A stretch of 64,000 bases of DNA from Cephalopachus bancanus (taxonomy: Eukaryota > Chordata > Mammalia > Primates > Tarsiidae). Numbering within the stretch: position 1 is the first letter of the stretch; each line of letters begins with the position of its first letter. The stretch spans positions 372,001 to 436,000 of the forward strand of contig JAPVLO010000054.1 of assembly GCA_027257055.1 (NCBI GenBank). Reading direction: 5' to 3'. Of the stretch, positions 34,646 to 46,454 are shown one piece after another. The translations under genes and the position numbers were made by a program. The notes below the pieces were generated by a model. It did no database searches. It saw only the letters and a list, made by a program, of their open reading frames with translations, and had not been told where the DNA came from.

Positions 34646-35636
34646 GATATTTCTACCATCTTGATATACAGATAGGTTTTCTCCAAAAAAGACAAGAAAC
34701 CAACTTTTGGGGAGACCAAGAGATAAAAACATTTGAAAGATTTTTGTTAGGTCTTTAGAGGGACAATAATAACTAAAATTGATTAGAAAAGTCTTTACAT
34801 TAGAAACTTCTAGTCTCAGGTCTCATTAAGAACTGAAGTTTCTCATGCCTAGAGTGCTGCAAAGAAGCAGCAAAATTTCATTTAAGTCAAACATCCCTGT
34901 AGGCTAGGTTCATGGATATCTCAGTGGTATTAAATTGATAATGCAATGATCAAAGCATCTTGTACTTTCCTATTTGCATTTGGTAAAATTCAAAAATCTC
35001 CACTACTTCTGTGTACTCAGACAACCACCAATGGCACAGAGGTGGCACTGAAGATTGCAAGGGAGATAGTATGTATGGAGTAGAGAAGGTTAAAATAGAG
35101 ACCTCTGAGTCAGGGCATTTGAAAGAGGTAGCAGATATATCAGGGATAGGAGAAGGACAAACAAAATAAAAAGCCTTTCAAGCCCCCAGCCATCTGTCAT
35201 AGTCTAATCTTTACTGCTCAATTTGCCCACCAACTCTTGTCCTCCAAGCTTTTCTTATATTTTCTTTGCTAAGCCAGAGGATAGCACAATATCTTGGAAG
35301 CTATTTTAATCCTCTGATTCAATTGGAAGTCTACATCCACAATAGAAAAAAGAAATAGTGCCTAAGTCCCACCGATGAGTGGATGAGGGCCTCTAGGTAA
35401 ATTCACTATGTAATTGTGTGGAAACGTATAATTAGTATTAATACATCCTACGTGAGTCAGCTGTGAATACCCATAAGGAATCAGGAGATGCTTCTGTTCA
35501 GAGACCGTGCATGTAGAGAGATAATCCCTGTCTTCTTTAATAAAATCTAACAAAAATAATAGAGAATTATCGAGGAAAAGAAAAAGAGCAACTTTAAATG
35601 AAGTCTTGGTGGCTGCCTGAGTCTTTAGAGACTATT

Positions 35637-35935
35637 TCTTTTTTTCTTTTTTCTTTTTTTCGAGTAGGAGTCTCACTCTGTAGCCCAGGCTGGAGTGCAA
35701 TGGCCGCTCCCGGAAACTGCGGACTCGACGTGCTGGGCTCCGGCGATCCTTCCTCTCAGCTTTTCAAGTAGCCGGAATTACAGGGGCGTGCTACCACGCC
35801 CGCTGACTTTTGATTTTTTGTAGAGATGAGGTCTCTCCAAGTTGCCCAGGCGGCTCTCGAACCCGCGGGCTCAGGCAATCCACTCACCTCAGCCTCCCAA
35901 GGCGCGGGATTACAGGCTGAGCCACCGAGCCCGGC
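35637..35935 (-). repeat. Alu-type dimeric SINE, full length
   Basis: Inverted copy: a T-rich tail with C interruptions, then GGAGTCTCACTCTGTAGCCC, ending GAGCCACCGAGCCCGGC at 35935. Target-site duplication GAGACTATTTCTT / GAGGCTATTTCTT lies at about 35628-35640 and 35936-35948. It is inserted just upstream of the retroviral relic. Confidence 0.92.
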
Positions 35936-36199
35936 TGAGGCTATTTCTTAGTACAGCAGCACCCCCTATCTGACGCGGATTCCAAGCATAATGTTCCCAT
36001 TACATTTGTGGTAACTGAACATCCGACCAGAGAAGCTTTGTCACTTTCTGTCCTAAATATTCCCACTCAAACTTGATGACTAGCAAAGAAAGGCTCCTAC
36101 AGGCCTTATTTAATCAAATTAAAAAGGCACATTCAACTGACATCGTCTAGTGACATCTTAGTTTAACACAAAAGGATGTCAACTACCTCCATGGAGAAA

Positions 36200-37060
36200 A
36201 ACTTATCTCTCAAATACCCCTCCCTAAAATGAAGCCCCTGGTTCAACGAGGCCACCAAGTCACAGAGATTCCCCTAAATATGTGGATAGACGTGGTTCAC
36301 TAACATTTGACTAAGCTGAAACCAGAGAGTGTCCACCGGGCTTCTGCAACTGTTTATATTCAGTGCCAGTTACACAGAACTGAAAATTAGTGTGGTCACT
36401 CAGTTCAGTGGACAGAACTCAAGGCTATTCCCATAGTCTTGGCCAACAATCCCCTTCCCAAGACTTGCTATACTATTCTCCTGACACTTCAGCAGGTAAA
36501 TTATAGGCTAGAAGATGAAAGATTCCCCTTTTTGAGGCCACACATTTTTTAAACAGCTGTAATGCTAATCAGATTGACTAACTAACGTAAGATACCCATA
36601 ATCCGATTCCATTTTCTGAAAAGCTTATTGTCATGATATAGAACTCATTACTGCATGTCAGACTTGACACCTGTTCAAACTTGCTCCATTTGTTTCTCCA
36701 TAAAGGAGGTCACAGTACATGGGCATTGACCTCGTTCATTTCCCACAGATTATGTTTTTAGTCCCTTCTTAGCTGTAGATGGGATCTGCCTATTATGGAC
36801 ATTTTTGAAGTTACGGTGCTACTGTGCCAGTCTGATCTGTCTATTCCAAACACAACTTTGTATCCTTTGAAACACATCTGTGCCATGTTTCTGGTTTTCT
36901 AGACCATTCACAGTCTGATAATGTTGTAACATTTTTTTATAAGGACTATCCAATGATGGCCCAACAGTAAAGGTGTTTTATGGGCAATCTGTGCTTCCTA
37001 CCACTCATTGACAACTGGAATTTTTGAGCATTGGGATGGCCTTGTAAGAAACTAACTCTA
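36200..37060 (+). pseudogene. Endogenous retrovirus relic: RNase H and integrase part of pol
   Basis: This is a decayed retroviral pol segment broken by stops and frameshifts. An open stretch 36391-36549 reads HSVQWTELKAIPIVLANN, matching the retroviral RNase H pattern Q-W-x-E-L-x-A. Further on, three integrase signatures lie in order: an Asp in IDLVHF at 36728-36730, an Asp in SDNVVTFF at 36917-36919, and a Glu in TGIFEHWDGLVRN at 37026-37028. The second Asp and the Glu are 109 nt apart. A D-35-E spacing needs 108, so a single-base frameshift separates them. The HWDGL context resembles the RWNGL found in some class III-like retroviruses, but I cannot assign a family. There are no LTRs or gag that I can recognise, and no functional protein is possible. 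Confidence 0.6.
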
Positions 37061-37539
37061 TAATATTTCTAACTCTTCCTTTTCACCTTCTCCTGGTACA
37101 CATAGCTTAGTAAGACAATGTGTTCACTAAATACAGTTGTCCTCCAAGAAAGGGTCATCTCCTCTTGACTGCTTTCTGAAAAACAATACAAGAAGTATAA
37201 AGGTTGCATAAATCTATTTCAAATTTTGAGATATCACCTTGATAATTCTTGGATTTGATATTTATTTCTTTGCCCTTTTAGCAAACTCAGGCCAACCTGG
37301 TTTTACATATTTTGGGTGAGAGCATGACCAAAAGAAACAGGGAGATTAAAAATTAATTTGGATTCAGCATTAGGTCCCTCTTCCTCCAGACTCTTTCAGA
37401 TAAAAAGACTGGGTGAAAATAGAAGACAATTCAAGAAAAGGTAAAATCATTGGTACTAAATTGGAACATACAAATTGTGTGATGGTGTAGATAGGGAAAC
37501 AACCTTAGTACCTGGAGTAAAACCCTAGAAGTTAAAAGA

Positions 37540-38000
37540 AGACTGAGAGGTATACCATTGCCTAAATCAAACTGCAACTGCATCTGGCAGTGTGACCTGC
37601 TTCGGGTTTGGAACCTGTTCAAATTTCAAAAAATGGGGAAAAGATGCATGTGAACGGAGTTGGTCGTAAATTATCCAGTTATTCCTGAAACCATACATGA
37701 CTATCAAGTCTGTAACTTCTCGGTTATATTGTCTATGTTTCTTCACCAAACCAATGTAGTGATAGTGATGGTCCAAATTATATTTTACAAAAATCTCAGA
37801 GTTACATATGTCTCTTCTGGTTATGTGTTTCTTTGTGGGTGTTGGCCACAGACTCTTTCTCTTAACTGAGGTTCTTTTTTGGCCCATTTATTGTCCCCTT
37901 AATTGTTATCAATGACACCAAAGATCAGCAAGTCAATATACATTTTTTTGTACAAGTCATGTTTGAAAATGCCCTGGACTTAGACTGTATCTTGGCTATC
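37540..38000 (+). pseudogene. Possible envelope-like remnant downstream of the pol relic
   Basis: Directly 3' of the integrase remains, a Cys-rich stretch (CFGFGTCSNFKKWGKDAC) and, in another frame, a segment ending YVSSGYVFLCGCWPQTLSLN (stop at 37867-37869) resemble the C-terminal surface-subunit region of retroviral envelope proteins. The frame is broken several times. The resemblance is a pattern match from memory and could be coincidence. If the pol is of ERV-L type, an envelope would be unexpected. Confidence 0.3.
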
Positions 38001-38716
38001 TCAATTGAGGCCTCCTATTTCCCTCTGGAACTTATTTGCAGTTCAGCAAGTCCAGGACCCTAGAAGGTCTAATTGTGGGCAAAACTGCAGATTGTCTGCA
38101 TCAATTGGAATTGCTTAAAATTTAATTGATATAAGCCTTAATTAAGTGCTATATGATTTAGTTAGACCTAGCTTCTAACAGAGTAATTAAAATGACCAGT
38201 AGAGGGTCATATTCCTGTGACTTTTGAATTTAGCCAAGAATATATTAGGCATAGTAGATGGCTGAGAATGGAAATCAATCAAAGTTCCTGAGAATTCCTT
38301 AAAACTACTCACTATAACCCAACTCTAGGGTAAAGTTCATTAGAGTCTTGAAATTCTGAAATATCCCTGCCATTCTATACTCGAGTGCTTCCAGTGAGAC
38401 ACCACCATGTGAAAAGGTTTGGCCAGCTCCCTAAAAAGCAGTTTGACAGCAAATTTCAGATGGCAGATTTCTAGCACATGTTGCTGATGTGACATCTCAG
38501 CATCTTCCTTGTCAATAAGGAACCAAGGTCATGCCTTTTCCAACATGTTCTGCATCTCAGGTCTCTGGAGGAAGGACTTCCTTGGGTGTATTTAACATAT
38601 CTTCTATTGTATTATATATATCCTGGCTATTATATTCATTGGAATTCTCTTCACTTTTTAATAGCCAATCCCTTTTAACTCTGATCCCTATTATATTGAA
38701 TAAAAAGATCAGCTTA

Positions 38717-39024
38717 GGCCGGGCACTGTGACTTAACCTGTAATTCCAGCACTTTTAGAGGCCAAGGAGAGAGGATTACCTGAATCCAGGATTTTGAGAC
38801 CATCCTGGGCAACTTGGTAAGAACTCGTCTCTACAATAAATCACAAAAATTAGCTGGGCATGGTGGTGTGCAGCTACTTGTAGTTCCAGCTACTTGGAAG
38901 GCTGCAATAGAAGGGTCACCTAAGCCCTGCAGGTCAAGGTTTTGGTGGTCATGAGTGTGCCACTGCACTCCATCCTGGACACCAAGAGTGAGACTCCAAC
39001 TCAAAAAAAAAGAAAAAAAAAAAA
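38717..39024 (+). repeat. Alu-type dimeric SINE, full length, older copy
   Basis: It starts GGCCGGGCACTGTGACTTAA and ends GAGTGAGACTCCAACTC with an A tail interrupted by G. Flanking duplication is AAAAAGATCA-like (before 38717 and after the tail). It is more diverged from the family consensus than neighbouring copies and has lost the right-arm GGCC palindrome. Confidence 0.9.
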
Positions 39025-39316
39025 GATCATCTTGGTATCAGTATGAGGCTGAACAGATCTAATATATTTGTCTTAAAAAGCTATGCCACTCAAAAGCAAA
39101 TGTGAGGTTTGCTAGCTAGGTTGTTTTAAAAACTAATTCATGATGGAATATTCCTGCCAAGTGGTTTTTCATCCAATTATTTGTTTATAGGGACTTAATA
39201 ATTTTCTACTTAGGTGTGCAGTTGTTTCATCTTTTAATTTGTTATTTCTATACTTTGTACCTTGCTTTTTAATTGCTAAAATAGTTGACATTTTTTGATA
39301 ATCAGAAAAGAAAATC

Positions 39317-39583
39317 TTTTTTTTTTTTTTTGAGTTGGAGTCTCATTCTGTTGCCCTGACTGGAGTACAGTGGCCGATTCCAGCCACTGCAGCCTTGACC
39401 TGGTGGGCTCTGGTGATCCTTCCGTCTCAGCCTTCCAAGTAGCTGGAATTACAGGCATACGCTACCACGCCCGGCTGATTTTTTGATTTACTGTAGAAAT
39501 GAGGTCTCGCTGCCCAGGCGGGTCTCGAACCCACGGGCTCAGGAAATCCACTCACTTCAGCCTCCCAAAGGCGTGGGATTACA
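39317..39583 (-). repeat. Alu-type SINE, 5' truncated
   Basis: Inverted copy: T tail 39317-39331, then GAGTTGGAGTCTCATTCTGT, ending at GGCGTGGGATTAC. About 20 bp of the element's 5' end is missing. Target-site duplication AGAAAAGAAAATCTT lies on both sides. Confidence 0.92.
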
Positions 39584-39894
39584 CTCAAGAAAAGAAAATC
39601 TTAAACATTTTTTAAAATACCATTAAAAAAGAGTTGACCTAACAAATTGTACAGTACCTTAAAAATAAGACCTGAATGTTTTGGGAATATTTTATGTACC
39701 TTTAGTTTAGCTATCAGACATTTATTTCCAATTTATGTATAATTTATGCTAAATGTGGTGAGCAGATAAAACTATATATATTTTTTATTTTGGTCATTGC
39801 TTTTTGGGGAAAAAGAAAGTAGGACTTGTTTACAATTTTATTCATTACAATTTAACATTCACAGAACAAATGTGCTAATGGGTGCCTCAGGGAG

Positions 39895-40190
39895 CACTTT
39901 TGGAAATGAACATATTTAATATTCTAATTAATGATCTGGAAGACAGAAAAACCTGTTCTTTAATGAAGTAGCTAGCATGACTAATTTGAAAGGTGATAAG
40001 CATACCATCAGGGATGGATGAATCATAAAAAGTAACTTGGAGAAAACATAAATAATTGAAACAAATTTATATTTTGCATATAAAACTCAAGATAGTCTAA
40101 ATAAAATGGAAATAATGTTCCTATACTAGCAAAAGGAACAAAAATGATTAAGACTGTGAAAGAAATTGTTACGCATAATAGGAGGTATTA
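39895..40190 (+). repeat. Probable L3/CR1-type LINE fragment
   Basis: TTAATGATCTGGAAGACAGA followed by ATTTGAAAGGTGATAAG and a run in the style of GATGAAATTTAATAGG matches the order of the conserved mammalian L3/CR1 reverse-transcriptase segment as I remember it. It is highly diverged. Confidence 0.5.
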
Positions 40191-40379
40191 TGATTAAATG
40201 CTAACATTTTTACTACTTGGGGGTTATGTGAATTTTGTTGTTGAAAGCTTTCTTTTACTTCCTATAACAAAATAGTATTCTTGTAGCAACTTTACTGTTT
40301 TATTTCACAAACCCGTCACCACTCTACCTATCTGCAGCATCTAAGAATTTTAATTTCTTATATCCACTGCAACTTTATA

Positions 40380-40829
40380 TCACCATGCTTTTAAAGTCTC
40401 TATTAGTATGATGAGAGAAGATGAAAATAGCTCATGGATTTAGTTTGCACTTTTATATTTATTAATGAGGTTGAGCATTTTTTTTTCATGTTCTTACTGG
40501 CAATTTGTATTACATTATCTGTGATTTTTTTGATCATATAATTTGCCCAATTCATATTAACTTTTTTTGTTCTTTCTAAAAAATATATTTTTATGTTAAA
40601 TCTTTGTCATATGTTTTGCAAATACTTATTCCAATGGAAAGTGTATGTTTTGATTTTGTTTATGAACCCATTCACCATGCAATTTTAAAACATATATCGT
40701 TGCTAAACATACATATATGTTTTCAATTTTTTGTCTTTGCTTCAGGAGATTCCCCCATCCCAAAGTCAAAGCTTGTCCTAAATTTTAATCTAATCTCAAA
40801 AATTAAATTCACAATGCACCTGAGTTTTT
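40380..40829 (-). repeat. Ancient LINE-1 (L1M-like) 3' fragment
   Basis: The + strand shows degraded complements of L1 3' phrases in the right order: GAGGTTGAGCATTTTTTTTTC, TTACTGGCAATTTGTATTAC, ATAATTTGCCCAATTCATAT, TTCTTTC, CATATGTTTTGCAAATA. It abuts a much younger L1 piece of the same orientation. Confidence 0.55.
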
Positions 40830-41860
40830 TTGTTTTTCCAGATGTTTCTTCATTTTCATTTGTTTCCAGGGATCTTTCAATTTCTTCTTTGATTTTGGTG
40901 TTGACTCAGTCATTGTTCAGCATCATGCTGTTTAGTTTCCATGTCTTTGTGGACTTTGGGGAAATTTTGTTGGGGTTGATATTTATTTTTATTCCACTGT
41001 GGTCTGAAAAGGTTCATAGCAAGATTTCAATCTTATGAAATTTGTTTATGTTTGATTTATGGCCAATGATGTGATCGATCTTGGAATACGTTCCATGTGG
41101 TGGTGAGTAGAATGTATATTCTGTGGCCTTTGGATGGAGTGCTCTGTAAGTATCATTAAGTCCATTTGTTCAAGAGTCTCATTGAGGTTCTGGGTGTCCT
41201 TGCTAATTTTTTGTCTTGATGATCTGTCTAGGATTGTGATTGAGTATTAAGTCCCCCGCTATGACAGTGTTAGAGTCAATCTCTTTAAATTTGCCTAGCA
41301 GTTGCTTTACGAACATTGGTGCTCCTACGTTAGGTGCTTATATGTTTAGAATGGATATTTCTTGTTGATGGGTTGGAACTTTTATCATTGCATAGTGACC
41401 TTCTTCATCTTTTTTGATTTTGATAGCTTAAAGGGTATTTTGTCTGAGATTAAGATTGCAACTCCAGCTTTCTTTTGTGTTCCGATTGCCTGAAAATTTG
41501 TTTCCCATCCTCTTACTTTGAGTCTGTGAGTGTCCTTTCTGGTGACATGAGTCTCTTGGAGATAATATATTGTTGCCTCATGATATTTTATCCATTTTGC
41601 CCTTCTGTGTCTTTTCAGTGCTGCATTTAGTCCATTCACATTCAGGCTAATTATTGAAATGTGAGGGTTTGTTTTTGTCATGTTGTTCTTATAGAGTTGT
41701 TGTTGTACTTGTTTGTTTGTTGTCTTTCTTTTGGTTTTTTGGGGTTCGTACATGTGTGTTTTCAGTCTTCATTTTGGTTTTTTTTTTTGTTTGTTTCTTC
41801 TTTTGGTTTTTTGGGTTGGTTCATGTGTATTTCAATTCCTTTAGACTTATATACCCTAAT
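40830..41860 (-). repeat. LINE-1 fragment covering the start of ORF2
   Basis: This minus-strand piece holds the ORF1-ORF2 spacer and the 5' part of ORF2. An open frame (41385-41753) reads TNPHISIISLNVNGLNAALK and YYLQETHVTRKDTHR, the endonuclease motifs with the catalytic Asn (SLNVNGL) and Glu (QETH). The more 3' part down to 40830 is readable as diverged endonuclease (FSDHSG-equivalent complement CCACTGTGGTCTGA). Reverse transcriptase and 3' end are absent. Confidence 0.85.
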
Positions 41861-42791
41861 CAAAATTCTTATGTAAATATTCCTAATAATCACAGTAATC
41901 ACCTCCTCATTAAAAAAAGATTGTAATTAAAAAATATATACAATTTTGAATATTGAGTTGCCCTGCCCAATAACATTTTCTGTAAAAACTACAAAACCCA
42001 TTTTGCACTATTTGGTTTTTTCTAACCTATTGTTTCATTTTCAGGAATTCGGAAATGCCTCTCTTTCTATTCCCTATTCCTTTTTTCACATTTTTCTTTT
42101 ATCAGATTACTTTTCACTTTCACCAATCACATGCCAAAATCTCTTCAACTTGAATAGTATGTTTATTTGTCAACTAGGATCCATCACTTAGGTGGTACAG
42201 ATGCGTAGATTTAGAGGTAAAGTGCCCAAACTTTCATGAGTACTTAATAAAGTGCCAGCCTTTTTTTTTCTTTTGCACAGAACAATCCAGTTGAACATAT
42301 ATGGGGGGGGCTAAAAAAAGACACAGAATTTATGTGTAAAATATTGTGTATTTACTCTTACGTGTTTAAACTTTAGCTAATTTCAAAATACTCTCTGTTT
42401 TGGGTGCCCCCTCGCATTTTATTTTTAAAAATAAGCAATTGACTTTTGAAGGAGTCATCTCTCTCACAGAGACTCACACTAACCTCTGATCCATACAATT
42501 TCTTGTCGTGAGAATAGAGGCACAGTTGATGATGAACTCACTAGTAATAGTAAATACTGTAGCTTTAAAAAATTCAGAATTCCTAAAAAATATTTGCTGA
42601 AGTATTAGATGGAAAAAATGTGGGTCTCTGAAAGTGGTACTTATAACTACTTGATTTATGGTGCCAGGATGCCCATTCAGTTAATTTCCTGGATACCACA
42701 ACTTTGACAAGAATACAAGGGTAAAGATTCCAGCAAAAGTCTAAAGCTTCCTATCCTATTATTTTTTTCAAAAAAGTATTTACATACCAAC

Positions 42792-43083
42792 TTTTTTTTT
42801 TTTTTTTTTTGAGTTGGAGTCTCACTCTGTCACCCAGACTGGAGTGCAGTGGCCACTTCCGGCCACCGCAGCCTCGACCTGCTGGGCTCCGGCGATCCTT
42901 CCGCCTCAGCCTTCCAAGTAACCGGAATTACAGGCATGCACTACCACGCCCAGCTGATTTTTTGATTTATTGTAGAGATGAGGTCTCGCTGCCCAGGCGG
43001 GTCTCGAACCCGCGGGCTCAGGCAATCCACTCACCTCAGCCTCCCAAAGGCACGGGATTACAGGCTGAGTCACCGAGCCCGGC
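42792..43083 (-). repeat. Alu-type dimeric SINE, full length, near consensus
   Basis: Inverted copy with T tail 42792-42810, GAGTTGGAGTCTCACTCTGT, ending CACCGAGCCCGGC. Target-site duplication ATACCAAC occurs on both sides (42784-42791 and 43086 onward). Confidence 0.93.
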
Positions 43084-43344
43084 TCATACCAACATTTATC
43101 ATAGTACATTATTTGTTCTCTGATTCATCTCTTCTGATGACTCCTCTTGCTTAATTTCTCTCCACTCAGAAGTGCATTTCACCTGTGTCATAAACTTGGG
43201 GGCATTATAGACTAGCACCTTCCTTCACTGATCTTTTCTGTTACTCATACATGAGTGCCACAAGTGATATCTTTTGTTTTCTTCTTCTGACCCCTGGGTT
43301 CTACTTCTTTAATATCGTGGTTCTAATTGTTCAGTAAACTAAAT

Positions 43345-43590
43345 AATTACTTATAGCAGTAGCTATCACTTGTTGGTATATGATAAGTTTCCAGTCATTG
43401 TAAATTGAATTATGCAATCTTTAAACTAATTCTATGAAGATACTATGCTTATTATTTCTATTTTACAATTGTGAGCTAGAAAAAGAACACAAGGGTATGT
43501 TTTTCACTCAACGTAACTTATGTACTAAGAGGTAAAGCAAGGATTTAGAAGTATATGGGCTGCCCCCAGAATCTGAGTTTAATCATTTTG
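43345..43590 (-). repeat. MIR SINE
   Basis: Degraded but ordered MIR complement: TTCTATGAAGATACTATGCT, TTATTTCTATTTTACAATTG, AAGAGGTAAAGCAAGGATTTAG. This corresponds to the complement of the MIR core and 3' half. Confidence 0.6.
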
Positions 43591-44445
43591 CTGATAGAGC
43601 AGTGTAACCCTGGGCCAGCATAGGGTTGAGATATTATTGAATGATAATTCACAAGTATAAGATATGGGAGTTTGCATTTTATGTGTTCTGTATTATCAGT
43701 GTACCTCCTACTCTGAAGACAGATTTTCAGTGACAGATTCATTATCATACAGACTCAGTCCTACATAGCTAGGTTATTAGTGAGTACCAGACTTTTGTAA
43801 TGATTACATATATCATGATACATGCATTGAATGTTTATTAATAAGTTACATAGTCTGCCTAAAAGAAAATATTGATTTTAACCACTTTAAGAAATTTCTT
43901 AAGCCTAGGAGTTGATGCTCATTCTTTTATCAGTTAAAACTAACATATTTTAAATTGCCACTAACTGTTTTGATGAGTAGTAGTTTTTACTTGTTTATTG
44001 TCTTCCTCACATTTCATGTTAACATTTTTTTTTCACTGTCAAGGTTGTCTCAAGAGTGGTATAGGAAATAAAATCTCATGGAAGCCCTACTCTTCCAAAC
44101 ACCAGTGTGGGTAACATCAACACCTTCTAGCTAATATGTATGTTAGCTCTGAGTACCTCTAGCTCACTAATGGATATCCTGATTCAGAGATTTCCAGTGT
44201 GAGCACTTCCTCTGTCCAATTTCACCTAGACTGTCTGGGCAAAAGACAATCTACTTTAGATAGGTTATGGTCAGGCTGACCTCTTGAAATGTAAATCAAG
44301 TAAATGTCTATTTTTTTGTTGTTGCTTTTTACTCTTTCTGCATTTGGAGACATATTCGAAACCTGAAGAGACTTGCTAGGTATCACTTTTCACACAATGT
44401 ACAGAAGTAGTACAGCAATCAACATATAAATATTTATTTATTTAT

Positions 44446-44742
44446 TTTTTATTTTTTATTTTTTTTTGAGTTGGAGTCTCACTCTGTCGCCCAGACTGGA
44501 GTGCAGTGGCCGCTCCCGGCCACCACAGCCTCGACCTGCTGGGCTCTGGCGATCCTTCCGCCTCAGCCTTCCGAGTAGCCGGAATTACAGGCACGTGCTA
44601 CCACGCCCAGCTGATTTTTTGATTTATTGTAGAGATGAGGTCTTGCCTGTCCAGGCGGGTCTCGAACCCGCGGGCTCAGGCAATCCACTATCCTCAGCCT
44701 CCCAAAGGCGCGGGATTACAGGCTGAGCCACCGAGCCCGGCC
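44446..44742 (-). repeat. Alu-type dimeric SINE, full length, near consensus
   Basis: Inverted copy: TTTA-rich and T tail, GAGTTGGAGTCTCACTCTGT, ending CCACCGAGCCCGGCC. The sequence CAACATATA occurs on both sides as the target duplication. Confidence 0.92.
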
Positions 44743-45554
44743 AACATATACATATTTAATAAAGTGGTTTTGGAAATTTTTTTGTGGCAGCTGAGATTCA
44801 TAGTGTTAGATTATGCGTTCACATGTAAATTGGCAGAAATAAAACAAGAAAATGAAATACAGTATCTACTGGACATTCTGATCAGCTTAGAGACCACCAT
44901 TCCTCTGTGGACTGAATGATAAAGTAAACTTGATCTTTTTTTTTTTAATTTCAAGCTAAACAATGAGGTTAAAATCATCTTCAAATTGAAAGACTAACAG
45001 TAAATATTTATTGGTCTACTATACATAAAGTCCTCCATTATCCAATAAGAAATTTTGTAAATGACATTATTAAAGGTTCCTTTTTTTCCTCTCTTTTAAT
45101 AATGTCTTTAGTTACCTGGGGCATAGGGAAAAGAAAGTAGGCAACACAATCTTACTACCCTGTAGCTGGGGCACCTAAGTTGCATCGTTTTTGGCCATCT
45201 GCAGTTGTCTTTATGTATACTCCCTGCTGCAGTCCACTCTGAGACATTTTCCCCCACCCTATGTCATGCAGAAATTGGCCAAATATCTTGGAGATTGTTA
45301 TTGCCCCTAGTTACCAGTGTTAATGTGAGTCTCCATTCCTTCCACTCTCCTCTTACTTTCATTTATATATGAGGTTATTCACCTCAGAAGAACATCAGAA
45401 TGTGTGAGATGTTTGAAAAATGTGCTTGTGGCTTACCTAACAAGAAAAAATTCTGGTCCCCTAACCACTACTAATTCTTCAAAATGTCACCACTACTGAG
45501 AAAATTTCTCTAACATAGGGAAACAGAATCATATTTCCTTCTGGATCCATGAGA

Positions 45555-45705
45555 CTATGTATCACTTTATTTTATGATTATTTGTTTATATATTTGTCTT
45601 TTGTTACAAGACTGAGGGCTCTTCTGGAAGATGAATTATATCATATTTAACTTACATATACAGTGGGAACTGAAAATGTTTTGTGGACTGACTGATAAAT
45701 TCATT
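45555..45705 (+). repeat. Probable L2 3'-end fragment
   Basis: TATTTGTCTTTTGTTACAAG, ACTGAGGGCTCTTCTGGAAG and the GAACTGAAAATGTTTTGTGG end follow the pattern of the conserved L2/MIR-type 3' tail (ACTGTGAGCTCCTTGAGGGC..., CAATAAATGTTTG). It is diverged. Confidence 0.4.
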
Positions 45706-46454
45706 GTAACATTTAGAAAAGCATTTTAAAAGAGATTTTTGTCTTCATATAACATTTTTAGTCACTTGAGATCAGTGTCTAAAAATCAGCAGTATAATTT
45801 TGTGCATGAAATAAAACAACTCAAACTATTTTATTTCAGTATGTGACTTAGTGGTTGAATATTATTCTATCTATGTACTTTAAAATATATTTCACTTAGA
45901 AGAAAGCATTTTTTCAAACCTTTGGACAAGAAAACATCAAATGAATACGCATTTTACATTTTTAATAAAAACTTCTCTTTAAGCAGAGCTATTAAATGTA
46001 GAATGAAAGTGAAAATCTATCCTTCTCCAATATTAAATGTCAGTTAAATGTCACAGGAAAAAGTACTGAATACTCAGCAAATATTGTGAAGTTGAATGAT
46101 GAAACCTGGCTCTTTTTATGCACTTTTCCTGTGGTCCGCTTCTACAGCAACTGAAGTTTCCTCTCACAATTAAGTTACAGGTTTGAAAAGGCTCAGCATA
46201 AGAAGAAAAGTCAAAGACTTTTATGGTTCCTTTAGAAATAAATCGCATGAGGTAAAAGTAGAGTGAGCAGTGGGCCTTACAGTTAGTCAACAATAAACCC
46301 ACTAAAAAAAAACCAGAAGGAAAAATTCATAATATTTTCAAAAGACATTTATGTCTTAGAATCTTCATATTTATCATCATCTAATTCCAAATCCGATTGC
46401 ATTGTTATTCATATTAAATTGCACATTAGTAAAATAAGGTAGAGCTTCACCAAA

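Larger units (their letters stand above)
31317..35636. other. Non-coding stretch with old SINE/LINE fragments
   Basis: It contains a MIR at about 32147-32301 and a weak L2-like fragment near 34510-34645. I recognise nothing else. Several short open frames exist, but none has homology or composition supporting a gene. Confidence 0.55.

Noticed and set aside
37567..37887. Minus-strand 106-codon frame
   Set aside because: It overlaps the plus-strand retroviral relic, has no recognisable motif and is best explained as chance.
40604..41038. Plus-strand 144-codon hydrophobic frame
   Set aside because: It reads the antisense of L1 ORF2. Similar hydrophobic shadows recur at every minus-oriented L1 piece.
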